The translations under genes were made by a program, and so were the position numbers. Below are positions 1 to 9,410 of a stretch of DNA of 64,000 nucleotides, in pieces. This stretch comes from Thalassobacter stenotrophicus (GTDB lineage: Bacteria; Pseudomonadota; Alphaproteobacteria; Rhodobacterales; Rhodobacteraceae): contig NZ_CYRX01000011.1 in assembly GCF_001458315.1 (NCBI RefSeq), positions 62,001 through 126,000 of the forward strand. The letters run 5' to 3'. Within the stretch, counting starts at the first letter, position 1. Each line of letters begins with the position of its first letter. The notes under the pieces were generated by a model. It searched no databases and was not told the DNA's origin. It saw only the letters and a list, made by a program, of their open reading frames with translations.

Positions 1-200
1 TTGCCCGCCAGTTCAAAACTGGCCTGCGTGCGGGTCGAATTCTCGAAGAACATGTTGATCTGGGTCAGGCCCGCCAACGCGTCGCTGTGTTTGACCACGC
101 CACGACCCAGTTCGGCGTACCGATCGGACAGGTCCAACAGCGTTGTGATTTCAGTAGGATGGAGGGGCTCAATGCCCAAGAGGTGCTTCTGTGTGAACAT
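1..200 (-). CDS. pyrB: Aspartate carbamoyltransferase catalytic chain, 5' part
   Basis: The gene runs off the left edge; 66 N-terminal codons are visible on the minus strand. Aspartate carbamoyltransferase joins carbamoyl phosphate to aspartate, the committed step of pyrimidine synthesis in the cytoplasm. Visible motifs are [13 protein letters not shown] at residues 6-18 and the carbamoyl-phosphate loop around S-T-R-T at 55-58 ([16 protein letters not shown]). The ATG at 200 fits the length expected before the HLLGIE block in the family; the frame stays open upstream, so a slightly longer form cannot be excluded. It is divergent from the uracil-DNA glycosylase, with about 100 bases between them for both promoters. 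Confidence 0.9.
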   Translation of the reverse strand, partial: MFTQKHLLGIEPLHPTEITTLLDLSDRYAELGRGVVKHSDALAGLTQINMFFENSTRTQASFELAG

Positions 201-304
201 CTCGACCGCCTTGTTCAGGTTGAGGCGGTATAGACCCGTGGGGGCGGCACGTGCAAGCACTGCGGCCCCTTTCCACGCCGGAGCAGGCGCACTACTCTGC
301 ACAA

Positions 305-1096
305 ATGGATTCTCTGGATCAGATGGATAGCGCGACGGCCCTTGCCCTGCTGGAATGGCAGGTTGAGATGGGCGTGAGCGATGCCATTCTGGTGGATCCA
401 GTGGATCGCTACGCATTGGCAGCCAAGGCCCCCAAGCCCGCAGCCCCCGCAAAACCGAACGGCCGAGCGGCCCCGCCACAACTCCCCCCCGAGGTCGATA
501 CTGTCGCCGCCGCCAAAGAAGCCGCCGCAAGTGCCACCGATTTAGCCGGGCTAGAGGCCGCGATGGCAGGTTACACCCATTGCAACCTGCGCCAAGGCGC
601 GCGGAACCTTGTGTTTAGCGATGGGCGCGCGGATGCCCGCGTTATGATTATTGGTGAGGCCCCCGCCCGCGATGAGGACCAGCAGGGCAAGCCCTTTGTC
701 GGCCAATCCGGGCATCTGTTCGACAAGATGTTTGCCGCCATCGGCATGGCCCGCGACCACGCCGAGCCGCATGCCGCCCTGTATCTGACAAACGTTCTGC
801 CGTGGCGCCCGCCCCATGACCGCGACCCAAAACCCGAAGAAGTCGCCATGATGCTGCCGTTTCTGACTCGGCATGTGGAATTGGCGAACCCGGATTTCAT
901 CGTGCTGATGGGCAATCACGCCTGCCGCACCGCCCTTGGCAAGGCGGGGATCACCCGGCTGCGCGGCACGTGGACCGAAAGCTTTGGCAAGCCGACCTTG
1001 CCGATGTTCCACCCCGATTACCTCCTGCGCACGCCAGCAGCCAAGCGCGACGCTTGGGCCGATCTTTTGGCGCTACAGGCGCGTCTTCTTTCATAA
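305..1096 (+). CDS. Uracil-DNA glycosylase, family 4-like
   Basis: Predicted to remove uracil from DNA as the first step of base excision repair. The 263-residue protein has a variable Ala/Pro-rich N-terminus and then the UDG fold: a [12 protein letters not shown] segment near residue 93, the GEAPARDED...GKPFVGQSG active-site region near 117-136, [10 protein letters not shown], and a C-terminal PMFHPDYLL with the catalytic-site His. These match the alphaproteobacterial family 4/5-like glycosylases. Only one of the usual iron-sulphur cysteines (Cys near 93) is evident, so cluster binding is uncertain. ATG at 305 is preferred over a GTG at 251, which would lie in the divergent promoter region; ATG 323 is another possibility. 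A lysE-type gene follows after 24 bases. Confidence 0.85.
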   Translation: MDSLDQMDSATALALLEWQVEMGVSDAILVDPVDRYALAAKAPKPAAPAKPNGRAAPPQLPPEVDTVAAAKEAAASATDLAGLEAAMAGYTHCNLRQGARNLVFSDGRADARVMIIGEAPARDEDQQGKPFVGQSGHLFDKMFAAIGMARDHAEPHAALYLTNVLPWRPPHDRDPKPEEVAMMLPFLTRHVELANPDFIVLMGNHACRTALGKAGITRLRGTWTESFGKPTLPMFHPDYLLRTPAAKRDAWADLLALQARLLS

Positions 1097-1120
1097 ACCC
1101 CAAACGGCGAACCCTGCACC

Positions 1121-1744
1121 ATGCCCATTGATCTGTTGCTCTATCTTGCGTTTTTGCCCGCTGTTCTGGCCCTTGTTGTCACACCGGGCCCTGACATGAT
1201 GTTTGCGATGGCCCAAGGGCTGCGCGGCGGCACCCGTGTGGCTGTGGCCGCGGCTGCGGGCATTTCCGCAGGCGCGTTGATCAATGCGACCCTCGCGGGT
1301 GCAGGCCTAGGTTACGTCGTAGAACGCGCGCCTTGGGTGTTTGGCGTCGTGCGTTGGGTTGGCGTGGCCTATCTGGCATATCTTGCATGGAAAACGCTGA
1401 CCACGCCGCTGACGGGTGAAAGCAAAGCAAAAATCCGTCCTTCACGGGCGTTTCGTGACGGGTTGATCGTGAACCTGTCAAACCCGTCGGTGATCTTTTT
1501 CATCCTCGCGTTCATCCCCCAATTCGTGGATCCCACGCGCCCGATTTTCGCACAATTCGTCATTTATGGCGCGACCATCGCCGTGTTGGGGTTTGGCGTC
1601 AAATCCACCGCTGGGGCCTTTGCGGGACAGCTCGGCCCGTGGCTGGCGCGCAGCCCGCGCGCGGAACGCACATTGCGCTGGGTGACGGCAAGCGTCTTTG
1701 GCGCCCTAGCCGCCCGAGTCGCCCTAACAGGAGTAAAAGCATGA
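1121..1744 (+). CDS. LysE/RhtB family amino-acid exporter
   Basis: Predicted inner-membrane exporter of 207 residues, the usual size for LysE/RhtB proteins, which export amino acids or related small molecules. Seen: the family signature TPGPD at residues 21-25 in the first membrane segment, a LSNPSVIFF block in the middle corresponding to the conserved LNPK-type turn, and about six hydrophobic segments. Substrate cannot be told from sequence. The stop codon overlaps the start of moaB in an ATGA, so the two are translationally coupled; this looks like an udg-lysE-moaB transcription unit. Confidence 0.85.
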   Translation: MPIDLLLYLAFLPAVLALVVTPGPDMMFAMAQGLRGGTRVAVAAAAGISAGALINATLAGAGLGYVVERAPWVFGVVRWVGVAYLAYLAWKTLTTPLTGESKAKIRPSRAFRDGLIVNLSNPSVIFFILAFIPQFVDPTRPIFAQFVIYGATIAVLGFGVKSTAGAFAGQLGPWLARSPRAERTLRWVTASVFGALAARVALTGVKA

Positions 1745-2283
1745 GCCGTATTGACGAAACCCTCGACTTTATCCCGGTTCGGATCGCCGTTTTGACGGTG
1801 TCGGACACCCGCGAGTTGAGCGAGGATCGCTCTGGTGATGTGCTAGCGGGCCGGATCGAAGCGGCAGGTCATACATTGGCTGACCGCAAAATCATTCGTG
1901 ATGAACGCCACGAAATTGCGGATCAACTGCGCGCGTGGTGCGCCGATCCGCAGGTGGATATCGTGATCTCAACGGGCGGGACCGGGCTAACGGGGCGCGA
2001 TGTCACCGTTGAGGCCCATCGCGACGTCTATGAAAAAGAGATTGATGCGTTCGGGACCGTGTTCACGATGATCTCGTTCAAAAAGATCGGCACCTCGGCC
2101 ATTCAATCGCGCGCCTGTGGGGGCGTGGCGGGGGGCACCTATTTGTTCGCCCTGCCCGGGTCACCCGGCGCGTGCAAGGACGGCTGGGACGAAATCCTAT
2201 CGCTGCAACTGGATTACCGGCACCGCCCCTGTAACTTTATTGAGATCATGCCCCGTCTGGATGAACATTTGCGACGGAAATAG
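1741..2283 (+). CDS. moaB: Molybdenum cofactor biosynthesis protein B
   Basis: A 180-residue MoaB/MogA-type protein that adenylates molybdopterin before metal insertion. The molybdopterin-binding motif STGGTGLTGRDV is at residues 77-88, with the second conserved stretch FALPGSPGACKDGW near the C-terminus. Length and motifs match the MoaB family. The start ATG overlaps the lysE stop by four bases. The other molybdopterin genes in this window, moaE and moaD, lie about 6.5 kb away on the opposite strand, so the pathway is split between operons here. Confidence 0.92.
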   Translation: MSRIDETLDFIPVRIAVLTVSDTRELSEDRSGDVLAGRIEAAGHTLADRKIIRDERHEIADQLRAWCADPQVDIVISTGGTGLTGRDVTVEAHRDVYEKEIDAFGTVFTMISFKKIGTSAIQSRACGGVAGGTYLFALPGSPGACKDGWDEILSLQLDYRHRPCNFIEIMPRLDEHLRRK

Positions 2284-2381
2284 GCACCTGCCCCGTGTGA
2301 GTGTCGTATAAGAGGTGGATGCGTTTGGGATTATTCTCATAACAACCTATATCCACAGGGACACATCGGAGCCGCCACGAC

Positions 2382-3839
2382 ATGAGATTTCTAGGTCGCA
2401 GCCTGACCGCGCTCTTTCTATTGGCCCTGACGTTTGGGTTATTGGGGCTGGCAGGCAACAGCATTTACAGCGCACTTGAGGCGCGATGGGCCCAAGAAGA
2501 CCGGGCACGTCCGGCGCGTGAGCGTGTGTTTGCCGTGAACGTGGTTGAGGCGCAGGCCCGCGACACCCGCCCCGAGCTGCGCGTTTTCGCCGAAATCCAA
2601 GCCGCCCGCGTGCTGGAACTGCGCACCCCAAGTGCGGGCACCGTTGTGGAACTGGCGGATGGTTTTGAAGAGGGCGGGCGTGTGCGCGCGGGCCAACTGC
2701 TGCTGCGGCTTGATCCCGCCGAGACGGACGCTGCCCTCGCCTCGGCGCGCAATGACCTGAGCGAGGCAGAAGCCGATGCCCGCGATGCCGCCCGGCTTTT
2801 GGTGCTGGCACGCGCCGAAATTGATGCCGCCCGCGCACAAGCAGACCTGCGTGATGCCGCTCTGACCCGTCAGAAAAGCCTGTTGGAACGCGGTGTTGGC
2901 ACCGATGCCGCCGTCGAAACTGCCGCCCTTGCCCTATCCTCGGCCGAACAAGTGGTCCTGACCCGCAGACAAGCGTTGGCCAGCGCAGAGGCCCGCGTTG
3001 ATCAAACCGCCACCAACATGGAACGCCGCCGCATCGCCCTGCGGGAGGCGCAGCGCGAACGTGCCCAAACCGAGATTTTCGCCGAATTTGACGGCACGCT
3101 CAGTACTGTCACCGTGGCCCAAGGTGGCCGCGTTGGCGCGAATGAAAAGATCGCTGAGATCATTGATCCGACCGAGCTAGAGGCCGCCATTCGTGTGTCC
3201 ACCGCGCAGCATTCGCGGCTTGTGGATGCGAATGGTCAACTGCGTCGCGCGCCTGCACAGGTCGTATTGGATGTACTAGGCATGGATATCACGGCCCGCG
3301 CCACCCTAACCCGTGAGGCCCCCGCAGTGGGCGACGGTCAGACCGGTCGGCTTGTGTTCGCCGCGCTAGATGCGCCCGGCAGTTTGCGCCCCGGCGATCT
3401 GGTTGAGGTCCGGATCCAAGAACCTCAGCTAGACGATGTGATCCGCCTGCCCGCCACCGCCCTAAGCGCGCAGAACAGGGTGTTGATTTTGGGCGAAGAT
3501 GATCGGTTGGAAGAGGTCACCGTGATGCTAATGCGGCGACAGGGTGATGATATTCTGATCCGCGCATCCAGCCTAGAAGGCCAGCAAGTCGTCGCGGAAC
3601 GCACGCCGCTTTTGGGGGCGGGGATCAAGGTTCGCCCCCTCGGCCCGCAGGCCGCTACAGACACCGAAGCAGATGATCTGGTGGAGCTAACCGGTGAACG
3701 CCGCGCCGCCATGGTCGCCTACATTGAGGCCGATGGCCGCCTATCGGAGGAAGCCAAACGCCGAATGCTCGCGCGGCTGTCACAAGACAAAGTGCCCGCA
3801 GCCATGGTCGCGCGGATCGAATCCCGCATGGGGAGCTAG
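2382..3839 (+). CDS. RND efflux periplasmic adaptor (membrane fusion) protein
   Basis: Periplasmic adaptor of a tripartite efflux pump, 485 residues. It starts with one membrane anchor (about residues 5-28), then a lipoyl-like half domain (AEIQAARVLELRTPSAGTVV), a long alpha-helical hairpin rich in Ala, Arg and Glu (about residues 110-220), a second lipoyl half and a beta-barrel domain. A C-terminal extension rich in charged residues after about 430 is longer than in typical AcrA. It lies 3 bases before the RND permease, so the two form one transcription unit. No outer-membrane TolC-type partner is in this window. The 98 bases upstream hold its promoter, which I could not place exactly. Confidence 0.88.
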   Translation: MRFLGRSLTALFLLALTFGLLGLAGNSIYSALEARWAQEDRARPARERVFAVNVVEAQARDTRPELRVFAEIQAARVLELRTPSAGTVVELADGFEEGGRVRAGQLLLRLDPAETDAALASARNDLSEAEADARDAARLLVLARAEIDAARAQADLRDAALTRQKSLLERGVGTDAAVETAALALSSAEQVVLTRRQALASAEARVDQTATNMERRRIALREAQRERAQTEIFAEFDGTLSTVTVAQGGRVGANEKIAEIIDPTELEAAIRVSTAQHSRLVDANGQLRRAPAQVVLDVLGMDITARATLTREAPAVGDGQTGRLVFAALDAPGSLRPGDLVEVRIQEPQLDDVIRLPATALSAQNRVLILGEDDRLEEVTVMLMRRQGDDILIRASSLEGQQVVAERTPLLGAGIKVRPLGPQAATDTEADDLVELTGERRAAMVAYIEADGRLSEEAKRRMLARLSQDKVPAAMVARIESRMGS

Positions 3840-3842
3840 CCC

Positions 3843-6800
3843 GTGTCGATCATCAGCTATTTCACCCGCCACCGAACAGCGGCGAACCTGCTACTGATAT
3901 GTCTTGTCGTGGCAGGGCTGGCCGCGCTGCCCAACATGCGGGCGCAGTTTTTTCCCGACGTTGTCGTGGAAAACGTGCGCGTCAATGTCACCTGGGATGG
4001 CGCGGGTGCTGAGGACGTTGACGCAGGCGTGGCCCAAGTGTTGGAGCCTGCACTGCTGGCGGTTGAGGGCGTTTCCGAAACCACCGTCACCTCCCGTGAG
4101 GGGAACGCCGCCGTCCGGTTGGACTTTGAACCCGGTTGGGACATGTCGCGTGCCGCCGATGACGTGCAATCCGCCGTGGATGCCGTGACAGGCCTGCCCG
4201 AAGGCATCGATGAGCCGACCGTGCGCCGGGGCAATTGGCGCGACAGGGTGACCGACGTGGTGATCACCGGCCCCGTGGGCGTGGATCAGTTGGCGCGCTT
4301 TACCGATGAATACGTCACGCGTCTGTTCGCCGCTGGGGTCACGCGCACCACCATCCGCGGGATCGCCGCACCCGAAATCGTGGTGGAGGTGCCGACAGTC
4401 GCGCTGATCCGGCATGACGTGACCCTCGCCCAGATCGCGGAGGCTATTCGTGCAGAGGCTGATGCCGACCCCGCGGGCGACGTGACGGGGGCCAACACAC
4501 GCGTGCGCACGGGCGTAGAAAAACGCGACCCCGCCGCAGTGGCCAACATCGTGCTGCGCCGCGAAGCATCGGGCGCGTCCCTCACCATCGGGGACGTGGC
4601 CACGATCCGCCAAGACGGCGTCGACCGGGAGCGCGCCTATTTTGTGGGTGACAACTCTGCGATCTCGATCCGCGTGGACCGGTCCGCCCAAGGGGATGCC
4701 ATCGCCATCCAGCGGGCCGTCGCGGACATCGCCGCTGAGATGGAATTGACCCTGCCCGAAGGCGTACAAATTGAGCTGATCCGCACCCGGGCCGAGGCTA
4801 TAACGGGACGTATCGGCATCCTCTTGGACAACGGCTTGATGGGGCTGGGACTGGTCGTTTTGATCCTGTTCCTATTTCTGAACGCCCGCACCGCATTTTG
4901 GGTCGCGGCGGGTATCCCCACGGCGATGATGGCTGCACTTGCGTTCATGTATTTGGCCGGAATTACGATCAACATGATCTCGCTTTTCGCGCTGATCATC
5001 ACGTTGGGCATCGTGGTGGATGACGCCATCGTTGTGGGTGAGCACGCCGATTTTCGTGTACGCCGCTTGGGCGAAGACCCCATAACAGCCGCAGAAAACG
5101 CGGCCAAGCGCATGTCACTGCCGGTGCTGTCGGCCACCATTACGACAATCATCGCATTCTTTGGCCTTGTCGCGATTGGCGGGCGATTTGGCACATTGAT
5201 CGCGGATATTCCGTTCACCGTGATCGTGGTCCTAATCGCCAGCTTGATCGAGTGTTTCTTGATCCTGCCCAACCACATGGCCCACGCACTGGCCCACTCT
5301 GCCAAGGAGCATTGGTATGATTGGCCCTCACGGCAGGTAAACCGGGGCTTTCGTTATGTCCGCGAACACCTATTCCGCCCCTTTATGGGCTGGGTGATCT
5401 TAGCCAGATATCCGGTCGTTGCAGTGATGGTTCTGCTGCTCGCTACGCAGGCGGCGGTGTTCATCAAGGGCGACGTCACTTGGCGGTTCTTTAACGCGCC
5501 GGAGCGCAGCTCTGTCACCGGGAACTTCGCCATGCTGGAGGGCGCGACCCGCGCCGACAGCATCGAAATGATGCGCGAAATGCAGCGCGCGGCGCAGGCC
5601 GTTGGCGCGGCCTACGCCGAGGAATACGGCACCAACCCGTTGGCCTATGTGTTGTCAGAGGTCGGGGGCAACGCGGGCCGCGCATTGGACAGTGCGGACA
5701 CCAAAGGGCCGGAGCTTTTGGGCTCTATCTCGATTGAACTAATCGACCCGGACCTGCGCCCCTATTCCAGCTTTGAGTTTGTGGCCGCCCTGCGCGATGA
5801 GGTGCAACAAACGCCCCTGACAGAAGAGGTCAGCTTTCGCGGATGGCGGTCTGGGCCAGGAGGCGATTCAATCTCGGTCCAGTTTTACGGCGCCAATAGC
5901 GAAACGCTGAAGGCCGCAGCCGAGGCGCTGAAAACCGCGCTTAGCCCCTTCCCGGAGGTTTCAGGCCTGCAAGACACCCTTCCCTACGACAAGGATGAGG
6001 TGATCCTACAGCTTACCCCCCAAGGAGAGGCGCTTGGTTTTGACATCGACGCGCTTGGCCGCACCCTGCGCAATCGGTTTTCCGGGATCGAAGCCGCGAC
6101 CTTCCCCGTGGGACCACGCACGGGCGCAATCCGGGTGGAACTGCCCGAGGGCGAGCTGACCGCTGATTTCCTTGACCGCACGCTCATGCCCGCGCCTACT
6201 GGCGGCTTTGTCCCGCTGGCCGATATTGTCCGCACCGAGGTCCGCTCAGGCTTTCGCACGATTCTACGCGAGAATGGTTTACGGGTTGTGACCGTGTCCG
6301 GAGATTTGTCCGAGGACGATCCCCAACGCGCCACCGAGATCATGGAGCGGTTGCGCGACGTGATTGTGCCGCAAATTGAAGCCGAACAACAGGTTGCCGC
6401 TCAAATTGGCGGTCTGGCGGAGCAAGAAAGCGACTTTCTTAGCGATGCGTTGTTGGGCCTGATCCTGTGTCTCACGGGCATTTACCTTGTGCTGAGTTGG
6501 ATCTTTGCCAGCTGGACCCGGCCTGCGGTGATCATGGCGATCATCCCGTTTGGCCTGATCGGCACGATCTATGGTCACGCCCAGTGGGACGTGCCGCTGT
6601 CGATGTTCACTGTCGTCGGGCTGATCGGCATGGTGGGCATTATCATCAACGATTCCATCGTCTTGATCACCACCGTAGATGAGTATGAACAAGACCGCGC
6701 CCTAGTTCCCGCCATCATCGACGCAACATGTGATCGACTGCGGCCTGTGTTTTTGACCACGATGACGACGGTGCTTGGCCTTGCGCCTTTGCTGTATGAA

Positions 6801-7211
6801 AGTTCATCGCAGGCGCAGTTTTTGCGGCCCACGGTGATCACGCTTTGCTATGGCCTTGGGTTCGGCATGGTCTTGGTTTTGTTGTTGGTCCCTGCATTGC
6901 TGAGCATCGGGCACGATGTGCAGAGGCAAATGGTATCCCTGCGGCGCAGCCTGCGCCTGCCGGTGGCGACGCGCGGGCGGGATTTTGGGCTGATGTCGGT
7001 GGGCGTCGGCGTGATACTCGCGGCGTGGGCCGCTGCGACTTTGGGGTCTGTTTTGGTCAACGGAAGCCTACCGGGCCTACTGGCGCCACTTTTACCGCCC
7101 GCGCCCACACTGAGCGCAACGCTTGGCCTGTTCGGAGCCGGATCGTTTGTTATCTGCGTCGTCGGCTACATTGTCGGTGGGGTGACCCTTTGGCGGCGTG
7201 GCATGGCCTAG
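3843..7211 (+). CDS. RND efflux transporter permease (AcrB/MexB superfamily)
   Basis: Inner-membrane proton-driven exporter of 1122 residues, longer than the usual 1030-1050 because of a C-terminal extension with two or so extra hydrophobic segments. The N-terminal membrane helix is followed by FFPDVVVENVRV; TM4 carries the proton-relay pair D393-D394 in GIVVDDAIVVGE, and TM10 carries IINDSIVL. Two large periplasmic loops are present. It starts at a GTG 3 bases after the adaptor stop. The stop codon TAG is shared with that of the convergent gene in one CTAG (7208-7211). The substrate is unknown; the acidic, branched periplasmic loops resemble the HAE1-type drug/organic exporters. Confidence 0.92.
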   Translation: MSIISYFTRHRTAANLLLICLVVAGLAALPNMRAQFFPDVVVENVRVNVTWDGAGAEDVDAGVAQVLEPALLAVEGVSETTVTSREGNAAVRLDFEPGWDMSRAADDVQSAVDAVTGLPEGIDEPTVRRGNWRDRVTDVVITGPVGVDQLARFTDEYVTRLFAAGVTRTTIRGIAAPEIVVEVPTVALIRHDVTLAQIAEAIRAEADADPAGDVTGANTRVRTGVEKRDPAAVANIVLRREASGASLTIGDVATIRQDGVDRERAYFVGDNSAISIRVDRSAQGDAIAIQRAVADIAAEMELTLPEGVQIELIRTRAEAITGRIGILLDNGLMGLGLVVLILFLFLNARTAFWVAAGIPTAMMAALAFMYLAGITINMISLFALIITLGIVVDDAIVVGEHADFRVRRLGEDPITAAENAAKRMSLPVLSATITTIIAFFGLVAIGGRFGTLIADIPFTVIVVLIASLIECFLILPNHMAHALAHSAKEHWYDWPSRQVNRGFRYVREHLFRPFMGWVILARYPVVAVMVLLLATQAAVFIKGDVTWRFFNAPERSSVTGNFAMLEGATRADSIEMMREMQRAAQAVGAAYAEEYGTNPLAYVLSEVGGNAGRALDSADTKGPELLGSISIELIDPDLRPYSSFEFVAALRDEVQQTPLTEEVSFRGWRSGPGGDSISVQFYGANSETLKAAAEALKTALSPFPEVSGLQDTLPYDKDEVILQLTPQGEALGFDIDALGRTLRNRFSGIEAATFPVGPRTGAIRVELPEGELTADFLDRTLMPAPTGGFVPLADIVRTEVRSGFRTILRENGLRVVTVSGDLSEDDPQRATEIMERLRDVIVPQIEAEQQVAAQIGGLAEQESDFLSDALLGLILCLTGIYLVLSWIFASWTRPAVIMAIIPFGLIGTIYGHAQWDVPLSMFTVVGLIGMVGIIINDSIVLITTVDEYEQDRALVPAIIDATCDRLRPVFLTTMTTVLGLAPLLYESSSQAQFLRPTVITLCYGLGFGMVLVLLLVPALLSIGHDVQRQMVSLRRSLRLPVATRGRDFGLMSVGVGVILAAWAAATLGSVLVNGSLPGLLAPLLPPAPTLSATLGLFGAGSFVICVVGYIVGGVTLWRRGMA

Positions 7212-8011
7212 CGGCCCGTGCAACCAAAGTATTCCACCGCACCTTCGCGCCCGACCACGGTGAACCGCAGGCCGCTACGGTCAAGGCTGACCGGAGCATC
7301 ATCTGGGCGCATAAACTCGGTCTGAGTGCGCAAAACGCGACCCTCGCGGGACACCGATGTATCCGCGACCCAAATGCGATCATGGGCGTGTAATATTTCA
7401 ACCGCCACGGCCTCATCCCCGCCAAGTGCACGCACCTGCGGGATATCCGCGCTAAGCATAACGCCGCTATTAGAGGGACGAATGGAGCAGCGCACCTGCC
7501 CCCGCCCCGCACTTGGCCGGTCACGCAACGCGGCCACAACGGCCGCATCAGATTGACCAATCGGCGGCAATTCTGCGCGAACATTCACCTTCGCGGGCAG
7601 GCAGATATCAAGACAAATTCCGATCTCAATTTGCGCCTCAAGCATGATCGGCGCGGCAGGATTAATAGGTGCCAATTCGATTGGCAGCACGAAATCCTGT
7701 GTATAGCCCAGAGACGGGTAACCCGCTGTAAGAAAGGGCGTTGGTGTCGGCCAATGGATGACGGCAGCGGATACGTTGCCCGAGCCCGTCCACTGCACAC
7801 GCGGGGCAATCCCGCTGGCCCCCGGACTGCGCCAATACGTTTTCCACCCGTCGGCCAGTCGCACCTCTAGGCCCGCAAAATGGCGACCGTCGGCATCGCG
7901 CCAACCTTCACGCACCTCAATCTGAACGACGTCATCAAGGCTCGTCAGTAGGACCTGAGCTGAGGCGGACGAAGTGAGGCACACAAAGCAAAGGAAGATG
8001 AAGCGAAACAT
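7208..8011 (-). CDS. Stand-alone DsbD N-terminal-type (DsbD alpha) periplasmic protein
   Basis: A 267-residue predicted periplasmic protein. It begins with a signal peptide (about residues 1-19, ending SASAQ), followed by an immunoglobulin-like domain of the DsbD N-terminal type. It carries the paired cysteines C133 and C137 in ICLDICLPA, which in DsbD pass electrons to periplasmic acceptors. The membrane and thioredoxin-like domains of full DsbD are missing and not encoded nearby, so it must take electrons from another partner such as a CcdA/DsbD-beta protein. ATG 8011 is chosen because it starts the signal peptide; a longer frame to 8200 reads into the yqgE leader. Its stop overlaps that of the RND permease. 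Confidence 0.78.
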   Translation of the reverse strand: MFRFIFLCFVCLTSSASAQVLLTSLDDVVQIEVREGWRDADGRHFAGLEVRLADGWKTYWRSPGASGIAPRVQWTGSGNVSAAVIHWPTPTPFLTAGYPSLGYTQDFVLPIELAPINPAAPIMLEAQIEIGICLDICLPAKVNVRAELPPIGQSDAAVVAALRDRPSAGRGQVRCSIRPSNSGVMLSADIPQVRALGGDEAVAVEILHAHDRIWVADTSVSREGRVLRTQTEFMRPDDAPVSLDRSGLRFTVVGREGAVEYFGCTGR

Positions 8012-8139
8012 AGCCAAGGCATAAGCCTGAAAATCCAGACCGCAAAGGTCAAAACCCACACAATCCGTCACGGTTGTGTCATCACAATTCGCTATCAGAC
8101 CTTGCATGAACGTTGAAATAGACACACAATGTGTAAGAA

Positions 8140-8712
8140 ATGGATGACACCGAGGCTGTATATCTCGCGGGTAAATTGCTGATTGCGATGCCCGGAACAA
8201 CCGACCCGCAATTCAAGCGGTCGCTTGTGTACATCTGCGCCCATTCCAGCGAGGGCGCTATGGGTTTGGTGATCAACCGCCGCTTGCCCGACCTGTCTCT
8301 GGCCGCAATGCTCACGCGGATCGGCATCGAAAATCACCGCATGTTACACCAAAAACCTGTCCACAACGGCGGCCCGGTTGAGCGTGAGCGTGGCTTTGTT
8401 CTGCACTCAACCGAATATGCCGCCGGTAGCGCCACGCTTAAGGTGAACAAAGGTTTCTCGATGACCGCGACGATGGATATCCTTGAGGACATCGCCCAAG
8501 GAATTGGCCCGGTGAGACGACTGGTGGCTCTGGGGTATTGTGGCTGGGGTCCGGGGCAACTGGATCAAGAAATGCTCGACAACGGCTGGCTCACGCTGAC
8601 GCCGGGACCCGGGCTGGTGTTTTCAACCGATGATGAAACGAAATGGACTAGTGCGCTGAACATGCTGGGCGTGCAACCCAAGCTGCTGTCAGCGACAGCA
8701 GGCCACGCCTAG
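8140..8712 (+). CDS. YqgE/AlgH family protein
   Basis: A 190-residue member of the YqgE/AlgH (DUF179) family, whose biochemical role is not settled. Seen: LAGKLLIAMPGTTDPQF at the N-terminus, VYICAHSSEGAMGLVINR, the VHNGGPVERERGFVLHS block and the C-terminal GYCGWGPGQLDQE, all typical for the family in length and order. It is divergent from the DsbD-type gene (129 bases between starts) and convergent with moaE, with only 4 bases between the stop codons. Confidence 0.9.
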   Translation: MDDTEAVYLAGKLLIAMPGTTDPQFKRSLVYICAHSSEGAMGLVINRRLPDLSLAAMLTRIGIENHRMLHQKPVHNGGPVERERGFVLHSTEYAAGSATLKVNKGFSMTATMDILEDIAQGIGPVRRLVALGYCGWGPGQLDQEMLDNGWLTLTPGPGLVFSTDDETKWTSALNMLGVQPKLLSATAGHA

Positions 8713-8716
8713 AGCG

Positions 8717-9157
8717 TTACCAGCGGTCTAACGCAGCCTCATCGCTGTCTTTTGCATCCACCCAATCAGCGCTCGCGGCGGTGACCTCTTTTTTCCAAAA
8801 GGGTGCGCGTGATTTGAGATAATCCATCAGGTATTCGGCAGCCTCAAAGGCTTGTGCACGGTGGCGTGCGGCAGTGGCGACCATCATAATTTGCTCACCG
8901 GGCGAAAGCGCGCCGTAGCGGTGGATTACCAGCACATCGCGCAGATCCCAGCGCGCAGATGCTTCCTGCGCGATCTTGGTTAGGGCCTTTTCGGTCATGC
9001 CCGGGTAATGCTCAATCACCATCTGTTGCAGCGGATCATCCGGCAAATCGCGCACGATACCGCTGAATGTGACAACTGCACCAACATCGGGACCCTTGCC
9101 AAAATCTGCTGTCTCTTCGGCGGCGGAAAAATCCTGCTCTTGCACGACGATGCGCAT
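8717..9157 (-). CDS. moaE: Molybdopterin synthase catalytic subunit
   Basis: Large subunit of molybdopterin synthase, 146 residues, which inserts two sulphurs into precursor Z using thiocarboxylated MoaD. Seen: FSGIVRD near residue 31, IHRYG at 79-82, the active-site R-H-R at 98-100, and the catalytic lysine region FWKKE at 120-124. One base separates it from moaD upstream, so the pair is co-translated as expected for the two subunits. Confidence 0.94.
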   Translation of the reverse strand: MRIVVQEQDFSAAEETADFGKGPDVGAVVTFSGIVRDLPDDPLQQMVIEHYPGMTEKALTKIAQEASARWDLRDVLVIHRYGALSPGEQIMMVATAARHRAQAFEAAEYLMDYLKSRAPFWKKEVTAASADWVDAKDSDEAALDRW

Positions 9158-9158
9158 G

Positions 9159-9410
9159 CTAACCCCCGGTCATCGGTGGGAAAAATGCGACCTCGCGCGC
9201 ACCAGACAGCGCAGTATCCAAAGGCACCAAATCTTGGTCCACGGCAGCACGGATCGCACTCATGTCAGAAAACGCCACGGCATAACGATCTTCGCGGGCG
9301 GACAGCTCCGCCACTAGATCCGCCACCGTAGCGGCTTCGGTTTCGACCGTTTCCCGGGGCAGGCCAATCCGCTCCCGGAGCCATGCGAAATAGAGCACTT
9401 CGATTTTCAT
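9159..9410 (-). CDS. moaD: Molybdopterin synthase sulphur carrier subunit
   Basis: An 83-residue ubiquitin-fold protein ending in the Gly-Gly tail (PPMTGG) that is adenylated and thiocarboxylated to carry sulphur to MoaE. It starts IEVLYFAWLRERIG, typical of MoaD. The start overlaps the pgsA stop by four bases, so translation is coupled to a phospholipid gene, an arrangement I believe is common in this order. Confidence 0.93.
   Translation of the reverse strand: MKIEVLYFAWLRERIGLPRETVETEAATVADLVAELSAREDRYAVAFSDMSAIRAAVDQDLVPLDTALSGAREVAFFPPMTGG

Noticed and set aside
3891-4769. Minus-strand open frame of 292 codons antisense to the RND permease
   Set aside because: Composition typical of an antisense shadow (His, Gly, Arg rich); the permease reading is clear.
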